From: Phycisphaerae bacterium
GTDB taxonomy: Bacteria; Planctomycetota; Phycisphaerae; JAJVII01
Reading direction: 5' to 3'
DNA length: 64,000 nt
NCBI GenBank assembly: GCA_022072085.1
Contig: JAJVII010000012.1
Coordinates: forward strand, 1-64,000
The notes under the pieces: generated by a model
What the model saw: the letters and a program-made list of their open reading frames with translations, nothing else
Told to the model about the DNA's origin: nothing
The model's database searches: none
Program-made: the position numbers and the translations under genes
Shown here: positions 1-7,359 of the stretch, one piece after another
How the letters are laid out: every line of letters starts with the position of its first letter
Numbering within the stretch: position 1 is the first letter of the stretch

Positions 1-586
1 AGTCGCCGGCGCGGGCCTTGGCGCGGGCTGCCGCCAGCGCGCCGCGCTGCCCGGCCGAGAGCGGATCCTCCAGATCGGTGGCCGGCGGGGCCTGGGCCGG
101 TCGGCCGATCAGGTCGGCGGCCTCCTCCAGCGTCTTGCGGACGTCGGCCGGCGACGGCGGGCCACGGCGGATGTCCTCGCCGAGCAGCGCGTCGGCCTTG
201 CGGGCGCGGGCGATCAGGTCGCGCGCCTGATCGGCCAGGCGGCGGTCCAGCCGGTCGATGCGGCTGCGGATGGCCGGGACGTTGGCGGCGTCGGGGTCGG
301 CTGCCAGCGTCGCGCGATACCAGCAGACGGCCGCCAGGTCGCACCCGCCGCGCTCCTCAGCCAGCGCCAACGCGTAAAGCGGCAGGTGCGACCGCGGCGC
401 GGCGTGATGGGCCGCCAGGAACTGCTCGCGGGCCCGGTCCCAGTCCTCGCGATCGGCGGCCGCGGTCCCCGCGTCCATCGCCGCGACCGAGTCAGCCGGC
501 AGCGTCGCGTCCGGCGCCGGCGGCGGCGCGGCGCAGCCTCCAACCAACAGCCCGATCGCCGCGATCAGCCACCGCGTCCGTTTCAT
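1..586 (-). CDS. Partial lipoprotein, TPR-like helical repeats
   Basis: The reading frame starts at ATG 586 and is still open at base 1, so the C-terminus is outside the window; 195 codons are visible. The start MKRTRWLIAAIGLLVGGC is a classical lipoprotein signal with lipobox VGGC and Cys18 as the lipidated residue. The rest is Ala/Arg/Asp-rich and helical, with a TPR-like stretch (about residues 40-95: work load, Leu/Tyr/Ala packing positions), which suggests a protein-protein contact role at a membrane face. The ATG overlaps the TGA of the upstream gene as ATGA, so the two are probably translationally coupled. No enzymatic motif is seen. Function unknown. Confidence 0.75.
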   Translation of the reverse strand, partial: MKRTRWLIAAIGLLVGGCAAPPPAPDATLPADSVAAMDAGTAAADREDWDRAREQFLAAHHAAPRSHLPLYALALAEERGGCDLAAVCWYRATLAADPDAANVPAIRSRIDRLDRRLADQARDLIARARKADALLGEDIRRGPPSPADVRKTLEEAADLIGRPAQAPPATDLEDPLSAGQRGALAAARAKARAGD

Positions 587-2088
587 GGCCCGCCCTCCCC
601 TGTCCGCGGCTGGGCCCAGGCGGGCTCGGACTTGCGGCGGTTGCGCTCGGCGATCAATTCCTCGTGCAGCCGCTTCAGGGCCCGCTGGGCGTCGAGCTGC
701 CCGCCGGGGCGGTCCATCGCGTCGATGATCCGGCCCATCTGCATCCGTGCAACGTTCCAGCGCATCGCCTCGTAGCTGTAGTCGGTGAGGAAAGTCGCCA
801 GCTTCAGAGCGGCCGGTCCGTGCTGGAGCAACTCGTCGGTTTCGTGCAACTCCGAGAGGAAGCCATAGGCGGCCTGGAGGGCGTCGCGGGCGGACTTGAT
901 GCGGGCCTCGCGGTCGGCAGGTCCGGTGGCGACGTCCCACGCGATCTTGGCCAGATCGCCCTGGGCCTTGAGGATCGCCTCGCGCACCTTCATCGCCCGG
1001 TCCGCGGTGATCGGATCCAGCCGGTCCATCCGCGCCAGCATCGCCTCGGGCATCGCGCCCAGGGCCGTCTCGGCGCCGGTCAGGATCGCGTCGCGCTGGG
1101 CGTCCTGCGACTCCTCCAGCCAGGCCTTCAGCTCGCTGTCGGCGCGGGAGAAGTCCGCGCCCATGCGGGCCAGCAGTTCCTGCGTGCGGCCGATTCGCCG
1201 GTCGAGCTGGGCATCGCTCATCGCGCGGATGTGCCGGCCGCGCTGGGCCGACTTCTCGTCCAGGGCATAGGTCAACGGCCGATCGCCCGTGACGCCCCTG
1301 CGGACGGGAGGACGGTAGAGCGACGCGTCCAGCGATTTGAAGTCCAGGCCCCGCGACGCGGGCGCCGGCTTGCCCAGCGCCGCCGCGGCCGACGACAGCG
1401 ACGCGGCGATCTTCTCGGTCGCGTCGTCGCGTTTCACGGCCGTCTCGGCCAGCTTCAGGTTCTCGCGGGCGACGTCGTTGTCCGGGTCGAGCCGGACGGC
1501 TGAGCGGAACCGGGCCAGCCCCTCGCGGTGATGCCCGGCGTTGAACAGCTCCGAACCCTCGTTGGTGTCGACGAACGACTGGATGCGGTCGATCTGGCGG
1601 CGGGCGGCCGAGTCGAACCAGTTGATCTCGACGGCGCGGCGGAAGGCGGCCAGGGCCTCCTGCCACTTCTTCTGGCCGAGCAGGCAGTTGCCCAGCATCC
1701 GCCAGCCGTCGCTGTCGGGCCAATCCAGGAGGGCGGCGGCCTTGCGGAAGTAGGGCTCGGCGGCGGCGTAGTTGCCGGCGTTGTAGAGATCGACGCCCTG
1801 GTTGTAGGCGACGATGCCCGGGTCGGGCTGCCAGGTCGGCCCGCCGTCGCCGCCGCCGTTCGTGCCGCCGGTGCGAGGCTCGCGCGGTTCGGGGCGCTGA
1901 CGCTGGTTGTCCGGGTTGTACGGGCAGTGGGCTTCGTGGTATCGGCGAAGGGCCTGGACGCGGGCCTCGTCGCCCGGCCCCGCGTTGCCATATTCGCGGC
2001 CGCAGTACGGGCAACTGTCGCCCAGCGACAGGCCGGCCCCCAGCAGCACGACGGCCGCGACGGTCAGGAGCGTATGCCCAGTCTTCAT
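583..2088 (-). CDS. Secreted TPR-repeat protein with a putative CxxC/HxxxC zinc finger
   Basis: 501 residues. ATG 2088 is chosen because it opens a clear signal peptide (MKTGHTLLTVAAVVLLGAG, cleavage near residue 24); the open frame upstream of it has no such character. Directly after the signal comes a Cys26-Pro-Tyr-Cys29 pair and then His51/His54 and Cys55, a spacing that could bind zinc. Residues 95-205 hold TPR motifs (YNQGVDLYNAGNYAAAEPYF, then EALAAFRRAVEIN, then EGLARFRSAVRLDPDN). The C-terminal half is charged and helical, without known motif. It is the first gene of a coupled pair with the lipoprotein that follows. Probably an exported scaffold; the exact role cannot be read from sequence. 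Confidence 0.8.
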   Translation of the reverse strand: MKTGHTLLTVAAVVLLGAGLSLGDSCPYCGREYGNAGPGDEARVQALRRYHEAHCPYNPDNQRQRPEPREPRTGGTNGGGDGGPTWQPDPGIVAYNQGVDLYNAGNYAAAEPYFRKAAALLDWPDSDGWRMLGNCLLGQKKWQEALAAFRRAVEINWFDSAARRQIDRIQSFVDTNEGSELFNAGHHREGLARFRSAVRLDPDNDVARENLKLAETAVKRDDATEKIAASLSSAAAALGKPAPASRGLDFKSLDASLYRPPVRRGVTGDRPLTYALDEKSAQRGRHIRAMSDAQLDRRIGRTQELLARMGADFSRADSELKAWLEESQDAQRDAILTGAETALGAMPEAMLARMDRLDPITADRAMKVREAILKAQGDLAKIAWDVATGPADREARIKSARDALQAAYGFLSELHETDELLQHGPAALKLATFLTDYSYEAMRWNVARMQMGRIIDAMDRPGGQLDAQRALKRLHEELIAERNRRKSEPAWAQPRTGEGGP

Positions 2089-2183
2089 GCGTGCGTCCCG
2101 TGCGAGAGTCCTGCGGATATGATCGGGTGAAACGCGGCCACGGTCCATTCTAGAACACCGCCGGCGGCCGGGGCAAGACAGAC

Positions 2184-2212
2184 TTGCGAGCAGGCTTTGC
2201 TTGGGGTAGCAT
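2184..2212 (+). promoter_or_regulatory. Possible sigma70-type promoter for the epimerase gene
   Basis: TTGCGA at 2184-2189 and TAGCAT at 2207-2212 are separated by 17 bases, in the divergent spacer between the TPR gene and the epimerase gene. The -10 match is moderate. Inferred only. Confidence 0.3.
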
Positions 2213-2266
2213 CGCCCGCTCGCGACATGGAACAACCGGGCTTGAGCCCCATAAGGAGAGCAACGC

Positions 2267-3130
2267 ATGTTCAAGGCGATCAACTACTGGTTCTTCGACA
2301 CCAGGATGGACGGGTCGGTGTCGATGGAAGAAGCGATGACCACCGCGAAGAAGGCCGGCTTCGAGGGCTTCGAGCCCTGCGTCGGCGGAGGCGGGACGCT
2401 GGGCGTCGACAGCAGCCAGAAGCGATGCAGGGAAATCGCCGCGGCCGCCAAGGCCATCGGCATCAGGATCAGCTCGGTGGCCAGCGGCATGTACTGGGGC
2501 TGCTCGCTCAGTTCGCCCAAGGCCTCGGAGCGCAACAAGGCCGTCAAGATGACCCAGAAGATGCTCCAGGTGACCCAGTGGCTGGGCGCCAAGCACCTGC
2601 TGGTTGTGCCGGCCAACGTCGGGGCAGACTTCACGGGCATCGAGCCGGTCCCCTACGACGTGGCCTACAAGAACGCCCTGGCGTCGATGAAGCAGGTCGC
2701 CAGGACCGCCGAGAAACTCGGCGTCGTCGCCTGCGTCGAGAACGTCTGGAACAAGTTCCTCTACTCGCCGCTGGAGTTCAAGCAGTTCGTCAAGGCCATC
2801 GGCAGCCGGTCGGTCGGCGTCTACTACGACCCGGCCAACACCGTGCTGGTCGGCTACCCGGAGCACTGGATCCCGCTGCTGGGCTCGATGATCAAGCGGG
2901 TCCACATCAAGGACTTCGACCGGGCCAACCCGACCTTCCCGCCGGGCTTCAACGTCGCGTTCGGCAAGGGCAGCGTGAACTGGGCCGGCGTGGTCGCGGG
3001 CCTCAAGAAGATCAAGTATGCCGGTCCGCTGACGGCCGAGTACATCCCGCCGCACCCGCCCTACGAGGGCAACACCGTCGCCGTCGCCAAGCGCGTCAAA
3101 GCCGACATCGACAAGACGCTGAAGATCTGA
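2267..3130 (+). CDS. Sugar phosphate isomerase/epimerase, xylose-isomerase-like TIM barrel
   Basis: 287 residues, the usual size for AP-endonuclease-2/xylose-isomerase-like TIM-barrel sugar epimerases. Start ATG 2267 follows AAGGAG at a good distance. Barrel-strand motifs with metal-binding residues are visible: VACVENVWNKF (Glu), GVYYDPANTV (Asp), RVHIKDFDR (His, Asp) and a terminal LTAEYIPP (Glu). This Glu-Asp-His-Glu set is what such enzymes use for the divalent metal that drives keto-sugar epimerization. It resembles hexulose-6-phosphate/tagatose epimerases but the substrate cannot be fixed. Nearby FAH-family and Gfo/Idh genes suggest sugar or sugar-acid catabolism. Cytosolic: no signal peptide. 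Confidence 0.85.
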   Translation: MFKAINYWFFDTRMDGSVSMEEAMTTAKKAGFEGFEPCVGGGGTLGVDSSQKRCREIAAAAKAIGIRISSVASGMYWGCSLSSPKASERNKAVKMTQKMLQVTQWLGAKHLLVVPANVGADFTGIEPVPYDVAYKNALASMKQVARTAEKLGVVACVENVWNKFLYSPLEFKQFVKAIGSRSVGVYYDPANTVLVGYPEHWIPLLGSMIKRVHIKDFDRANPTFPPGFNVAFGKGSVNWAGVVAGLKKIKYAGPLTAEYIPPHPPYEGNTVAVAKRVKADIDKTLKI

Positions 3131-3154
3131 CCGTCGGCTGTTCCCCGCGAAACC

Positions 3155-3186
3155 AAACGCCCAGGGAAGACTCTCCCTGGGCGTTT
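3155..3186. terminator. Bidirectional intrinsic terminator
   Basis: A perfect 13-bp stem (3155-3167 with 3174-3186) around a 6-base loop lies between two convergent genes. On the plus strand it ends in a TTTCC run and on the minus strand in TTTGGTTT, so it can serve both the epimerase gene and the Asp-box gene. Confidence 0.8.
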
Positions 3187-3214
3187 CCATTTCTGCTTGG
3201 GGATACCCGGCGGT

Positions 3215-5191
3215 TCACTTCAGCGGCAGGCGGATGAACTTGATCCAGTCCTGTGGCGGGCCCCAGGCGAGGGGGACGAAGTCGCGGGGGGCGACCGGCG
3301 GCACGGCAATGCCGAGGCGCGGCTTCTTGTCCGGCAAAGTCTCCTCGGCCAGGCAGGCCGGCGCGGACCACTGGCCCTCGGCTGACCGCATCGACCACCA
3401 GAGCGACACCTTCTGCCCGTCCACGCGCGTCCAGAAGCAGAGCACGCGGTCGCCGCCGACCGAGAGCACGCCGCCGTCGCCGGCAGCCGGGTCGGACGGG
3501 CCGTCCTCGACCCACTTCTCGCCGTCCAGCCGAAGCACCTTGCCCATCCCCGCCCTGTTCCCGCCGAAGACCAGGAAGATCGTGCGGTCGCCCAGCGTGA
3601 CGGCCGACCGCGGGAAGCCCTGGCCGATGGGTTTGGGCTCGCCCCACCGCTTGCCGTCAAAGACGCGCCAGACGGCCTTGGGATGCCACGTGTTGGTGTA
3701 GAGGCAGGCGGGCTGGTCGCCGTATCGGGCCAGCTCGAAACTGCCGGCGGAGTAGTAGCTGTCGATGCGGCCGGCCGCCTGATCGGGCGCCGGCTGGAGG
3801 TCGTCGCCCTTGCCGGTCCAGAGCGTCACGCCGAGACGCTGGGGCCCCTGGCTGTCGTCGCGGTCGATGGGCATCAGGGCGTTGCTGTCGGGGTCGCGCC
3901 AGGTCGCGCCGGCGTCGTCGCTGTAGCGTCCGCGTAGCCAGAGTTTGTTGTCGCGGCCGTCGTTCATCCAGACGGTCCAGATGCGGCCGTCCGGCAGCGG
4001 GAGAATCCGCACGCGGTTCTCCGGGCAGTGGCGACAGTCCACGTCGAGCAGCCGCGGCGGCCCGAGCATCCAGCCCTTGCCGTCGAACGCCGCCCGGCGG
4101 AAGAACATGTTGGAGGGGCTGCCTCCGCCGGCGCAGGCGGCGGTGTAGGCGTAGAACAGATCGTTCCCGTCGCCGACGGCGCAGTGCGAGGGGGCGTTGG
4201 CGTCGTGATAGCAGCGCGTCGGGGCGGCCTGCCCGTCCAGGCCCGCCCAAGTCGCCCCGCCGTCGCTGCTGTCCAGCACGTGGACGTAGCCGGCCAGGAA
4301 GCCCAGCAGCAGGTGGTCCTTGTCCGGCGCCACCAGCGCCCGCGAGGCGATGCCACTCAGCCGGTCGTAGCCGGTCTTGCCCAGCCTGGCTGCTTCGAGC
4401 GTGCCCGCCTGGCCGGGCGCGACCGGACCGGCCGCCGGTGTGAAGTCGGCCGGGGGCTTGCGCGGCGTCGGCGTCGAATCCGGCAGCGCGACCGGCCTGG
4501 GGAACGGCGACTTGTCCTGCAACAGGTCCAGCTTGCCGCCGTCGGAAGCGCCGGGCTTGAGCAGCCGCAGGTTGTCGATCCGCAGTTCGCCGTCGGCGTC
4601 CAGGCGGATGAAGTAGATGTAGATGTTGGCCATCCGGGCCGGGTTGAACTGCCGCCCGACCAGGGCCGTGCCGTCGGGCTGGAGAATGCGAAGCTCCCGG
4701 GCCGCATCGGCCAGGTCGAATTCGAGCGTGACCCATTTGCCGTTGGGCAGATCGTACTGGCGGCGCATCGCCGGCTGGCAGATGTCGTCCTCCAGTTCGA
4801 CGCGGATAACGCCGCCGGTGGCCGACTTCACGTCGACGCGGAAGCGGTCGTAGGCCGACCAGTCGCGCGGCATGATCTTGTCGAACCAGCCGAACGTCAT
4901 GAACGTCGTGTTTATGCGGATGACGCGGTACTGCTGGTGCGGGTCGCGGAGGTACTGGGCGCTGACCTTGGCCACATAGGCCAAGCTGCCCTCGGTCACA
5001 TCGCCGCCGAGGAAGGAGTACTTGCGGTATTGCCCCGCCTGCCAGCCGAGCGCGCCGTCGGGCTCTTCCCTGGCCCCCAGCTTGATCGCGTCGGCCTTCT
5101 CGAAGCCGGTCAGCGTCAGCACGCCGTCGTCGGCGCGGAGCGGGACAGCCAGGAGCAGGATTGCCACCGTGGCTTTGGTGATGTGCTTCAT
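3215..5191 (-). CDS. Exported protein with BNR/Asp-box (sialidase-like) repeats
   Basis: 658 residues. ATG 5191 follows GGGAGG, and MKHITKATVAILLLAVPLRA is a signal peptide. Residues about 25-210 look like a beta-sandwich of carbohydrate-binding type (alternating hydrophobic strands, WVTLEFDLAD, LRIDNLRLLKPG). The C-terminal half is propeller-like with two Asp boxes, SSDGGATW near residue 309 and SDDAGATW near 426, the hallmark loops of sialidase/BNR propellers. The arginine triad of true sialidases could not be assigned, so enzymatic activity is uncertain. It is the downstream partner of the FAH gene (51-base gap). Possibly an outer or periplasmic glycan-binding or hydrolysing protein. Confidence 0.75.
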   Translation of the reverse strand: MKHITKATVAILLLAVPLRADDGVLTLTGFEKADAIKLGAREEPDGALGWQAGQYRKYSFLGGDVTEGSLAYVAKVSAQYLRDPHQQYRVIRINTTFMTFGWFDKIMPRDWSAYDRFRVDVKSATGGVIRVELEDDICQPAMRRQYDLPNGKWVTLEFDLADAARELRILQPDGTALVGRQFNPARMANIYIYFIRLDADGELRIDNLRLLKPGASDGGKLDLLQDKSPFPRPVALPDSTPTPRKPPADFTPAAGPVAPGQAGTLEAARLGKTGYDRLSGIASRALVAPDKDHLLLGFLAGYVHVLDSSDGGATWAGLDGQAAPTRCYHDANAPSHCAVGDGNDLFYAYTAACAGGGSPSNMFFRRAAFDGKGWMLGPPRLLDVDCRHCPENRVRILPLPDGRIWTVWMNDGRDNKLWLRGRYSDDAGATWRDPDSNALMPIDRDDSQGPQRLGVTLWTGKGDDLQPAPDQAAGRIDSYYSAGSFELARYGDQPACLYTNTWHPKAVWRVFDGKRWGEPKPIGQGFPRSAVTLGDRTIFLVFGGNRAGMGKVLRLDGEKWVEDGPSDPAAGDGGVLSVGGDRVLCFWTRVDGQKVSLWWSMRSAEGQWSAPACLAEETLPDKKPRLGIAVPPVAPRDFVPLAWGPPQDWIKFIRLPLK

Positions 5192-5242
5192 GGCGCCTCC
5201 CGATAGGCCTTCTACCCCCTCAACCCGGCGCCGGCCCAGCCG

Positions 5243-6043
5243 TCATGTTGATTTCACGGGGTTGTTCAATTGGCCGATGCCTTCGACCTCGACGGTGCAG
5301 ACGTCGCCGGGGCAGAGGAAACGCGGCGGTTTGCGCTTCGCGCCCACGCCGGCGGGCGTGCCGGTCATGATGCAGGTGCCGGCCGCCAGCGTGAACTGCC
5401 GCGAGAGGTAACTGACCAGGAACGCCGGCGGGAAGATCATCTGGGACGTCCGCCCGTCCTGCATCGTCTGGCCGTTGAGCAGGAATCGAACCGCAAGATC
5501 CGACGGGTCCAGTTCGGTCTCGATCCACGGACCCAGCGGGCAGAAGGTGTCGAAGCTCTTGGCCCGCATCCACTGCTTGTCGATCTTCCACTGACAGTCT
5601 CGGGCCGACACGTCGTTGCCGCAGGTGCAGCCCAGCACGTAGTCCATCGCTTCGCGCTCGGCGACGTTGCGGCAGGATCGGCCGATGACCAGCACCAGTT
5701 CCGCCTCGTAGTCCACTTCGTCGGGGGCCTCGGCCGGCAGAACGATCGCGTCGTCCGGGCCGACGATCGACGTGGTCAGCTTGGCGAATGCAAGCGGGTG
5801 GTCGGGGATTTCGCCGCCGAGATTGCCGGCCACCTCATGCACGTGCTCGGCGTAGTTCTTGCCGATGGCGATGACGTTGGGCGGATCGACCGGCGCGAGC
5901 ACGCGGGCGACGTCGGCCGGTTCGTCGGTCGGCTTGAACTTCGGCGAGAAGGGACAGGCCTCGGCCCGGCGGACGCCGCCGTCGGTTGAGCGGATGCCGT
6001 AATGGACCTTGCCCTCGCGATCGCGGTAACGGACGATCTGCAT
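5243..6043 (-). CDS. Fumarylacetoacetate hydrolase (FAH) family protein
   Basis: 266 residues. The core NVIAIGKNYAEHVHE, then VDYEAELVLVIG with metal ligands Glu113 and Glu115, and GNDVSARD with Asp144, is the FAH-family signature; the C-terminal TGTPAGVG loop is also typical. Family members bind Mg2+ or Mn2+ and hydrolyse, hydrate or decarboxylate acylpyruvate-type acids. In this neighbourhood (sugar epimerase, Gfo/Idh) a role in degrading a 2,4-diketo or 2-keto-3-deoxy sugar acid is more likely than tyrosine catabolism, but this is inference. ATG 6043 follows AAAGGG at six bases. Confidence 0.88.
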   Translation of the reverse strand: MQIVRYRDREGKVHYGIRSTDGGVRRAEACPFSPKFKPTDEPADVARVLAPVDPPNVIAIGKNYAEHVHEVAGNLGGEIPDHPLAFAKLTTSIVGPDDAIVLPAEAPDEVDYEAELVLVIGRSCRNVAEREAMDYVLGCTCGNDVSARDCQWKIDKQWMRAKSFDTFCPLGPWIETELDPSDLAVRFLLNGQTMQDGRTSQMIFPPAFLVSYLSRQFTLAAGTCIMTGTPAGVGAKRKPPRFLCPGDVCTVEVEGIGQLNNPVKST

Positions 6044-6068
6044 GGCTGCCCTTTCGGTGCGTGGAGCA

Positions 6069-6097
6069 TTGTCTTGCGTGACAGAAGTTACTATAAC
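6069..6097 (+). promoter_or_regulatory. Candidate sigma70 promoter upstream of heptad hairpin A
   Basis: TTGTCT (6069-6074), a 17-base spacer and TATAAC (6092-6097) make the best promoter match in this divergent spacer. A start near base 6104 would place heptad hairpin A entirely in the 5' leader of the Gfo/Idh gene. Confidence 0.4.
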
Positions 6098-6116
6098 ATC
6101 GGGCGGAAGGAAAGCA

Positions 6117-6232
6117 GGGACCAGGGGCTAGGGGCTAGAGGTCAGAGGCTAGTGGAAGACAGGCGTGACAGCCGCTTCTTCACTAGCCTCTGACCTCTAG
6201 CCTCTAGTCTCTGCCCCCTGACCTCTGGCCCC
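6117..6232. repeat. Heptad hairpin A (GAGGYYA-type words)
   Basis: Left arm 6117-6158 is six tandem 7-base words (GGGGCTA, GAGGTCA and variants, the last GTGGAAG). Right arm 6184-6232, read on the minus strand, is seven such words (GAGGCTA, GAGACTA, GGGGCCA and variants). A 22-bp segment pairs perfectly (6133-6154 with 6181-6202) around a 26-base loop; further out the pairing has mismatches but the 7-base phase holds. The element lies between divergent genes, 11 bases before the AAGGAG site of the Gfo/Idh gene. Confidence 0.9.
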
Positions 6233-6256
6233 CAACGTCACACAAGGAGACCTCAC

Positions 6257-7285
6257 ATGGTTCGCGTCGGCATCGTCGGGTTGGGATTCATGGGGACGGC
6301 CCACTTCGGTTACTACTCCGCCAACCCCAAGGCCAGGATCGTCGCCCTGTGCGACCGCATCCAGGCCCGCCGCGAGGGCGACTTCTCCGGCGTCGGCGGC
6401 AACCTGTCGGCCTCGGGCGGCAAGGGCGTGGACCTGAGCAAGATCGCCAGCTACGCCAAGCCCGAGCAACTCATCGCCGACCCCAACGTCGACCTGGTCG
6501 ACATCTGCCTGCCGACCGACCTGCACGCGAAGTACGCCGTGCTCGCCCTCAAGGCCGGCAAGCACGTCATCAACGAGAAGCCGATGGCCCTGACCGTCGC
6601 CGACTGCGACAAGGTCGCCGCCGTCGCCGCCCGCGCCAAGGGCGCCTACATGGTCGCCCAGTGCATCCGCTTCTGGCCGCAGTATGCGGTGGCCAGGCAG
6701 ATCGTCGCCAGCGGCCGGCTCGGACCGCTCAAGACGATCTTCCTGGAGCGGCTGGCCCCCACGCCGCGCTACAGCACCCAGCAGTGGCTCCTGAACGCCA
6801 AGCGCAGCGGCGGCGCCGCCTTCGACCTGCACGTCCACGACGTGGATTACGCCAACTACCTGGCCGGCGTGCCCACGCACGTGTCGGCCGTCGGTTACAA
6901 AGGCGAGAGCGGCGGGTTCGACCACGTCACTGCGACGCTGGTCTACCCCAAGGGCGTGGTCGCGACCGTCCGCGGCGGGTGGACCTATCCCGACAAGTGG
7001 TCGTTCGAGATGGCCTTCACCATCGAGTGCGCCAAGGGCACGATCCACTGGCGAATGACCAGCGGGCAGCCGATGACCGTCATCACCAACAACAAGGTCG
7101 AAACGCCCAAGGTCGCCAGCAGCGACGGCTGGGCCGAGGAACTGAAGTACCTGGTCAACTGCATCGAGAAGAAGCAGAAGCCGACCGTGGTGACTGCCAG
7201 GACCAGCCGCGACGCCATCCGCACCGTCGTCGCCGAGGTCAGGAGCGCCGCCGCCAACGGCAAGGTCGTCACGCTGGGCAGGTAA
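6257..7285 (+). CDS. Gfo/Idh/MocA family oxidoreductase
   Basis: 342 residues. N-terminal Rossmann fold with GIVGLGFMG (residues 5-13), the family EKP motif at 107-109 (NEKPMALT) whose Lys acts in catalysis or substrate binding, and the GGAAFDLHVHDVDY segment that carries the family His/Asp pair. These enzymes oxidise sugars or inositols with NAD(P). ATG 6257 follows AAGGAG at seven bases, and the gene ends at a strong terminator. The substrate is not readable. Cytosolic, no signal peptide. Confidence 0.9.
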   Translation: MVRVGIVGLGFMGTAHFGYYSANPKARIVALCDRIQARREGDFSGVGGNLSASGGKGVDLSKIASYAKPEQLIADPNVDLVDICLPTDLHAKYAVLALKAGKHVINEKPMALTVADCDKVAAVAARAKGAYMVAQCIRFWPQYAVARQIVASGRLGPLKTIFLERLAPTPRYSTQQWLLNAKRSGGAAFDLHVHDVDYANYLAGVPTHVSAVGYKGESGGFDHVTATLVYPKGVVATVRGGWTYPDKWSFEMAFTIECAKGTIHWRMTSGQPMTVITNNKVETPKVASSDGWAEELKYLVNCIEKKQKPTVVTARTSRDAIRTVVAEVRSAAANGKVVTLGR

Positions 7286-7310
7286 CGAACAACTGGATGC
7301 CCATAGAAGA

Positions 7311-7344
7311 GGCCGCCGGGCTTTCAACCGCCCGGCGGCCTTTG
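7311..7344 (+). terminator. Intrinsic terminator after the Gfo/Idh gene
   Basis: An 11-bp perfect GC stem (7311-7321 with 7330-7340), an 8-base loop, then TTTGT. It lies between convergent genes. Confidence 0.8.
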
Positions 7345-7359
7345 TCCATGCCTGCGGGA

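Noticed and set aside
6117-6232. CRISPR array or insertion-sequence ends as explanation of the heptad hairpins
   Set aside because: Units are 7 bases without spacers, no Cas or transposase gene is present, no target-site duplication is visible, and sequences differ between elements.
6117-6232. Intrinsic terminator as the whole explanation of heptad hairpins
   Set aside because: They lack T runs, one lies in a likely 5' leader, others within operons, and ordinary terminators in this window (3155, 7311, 51226) look quite different.
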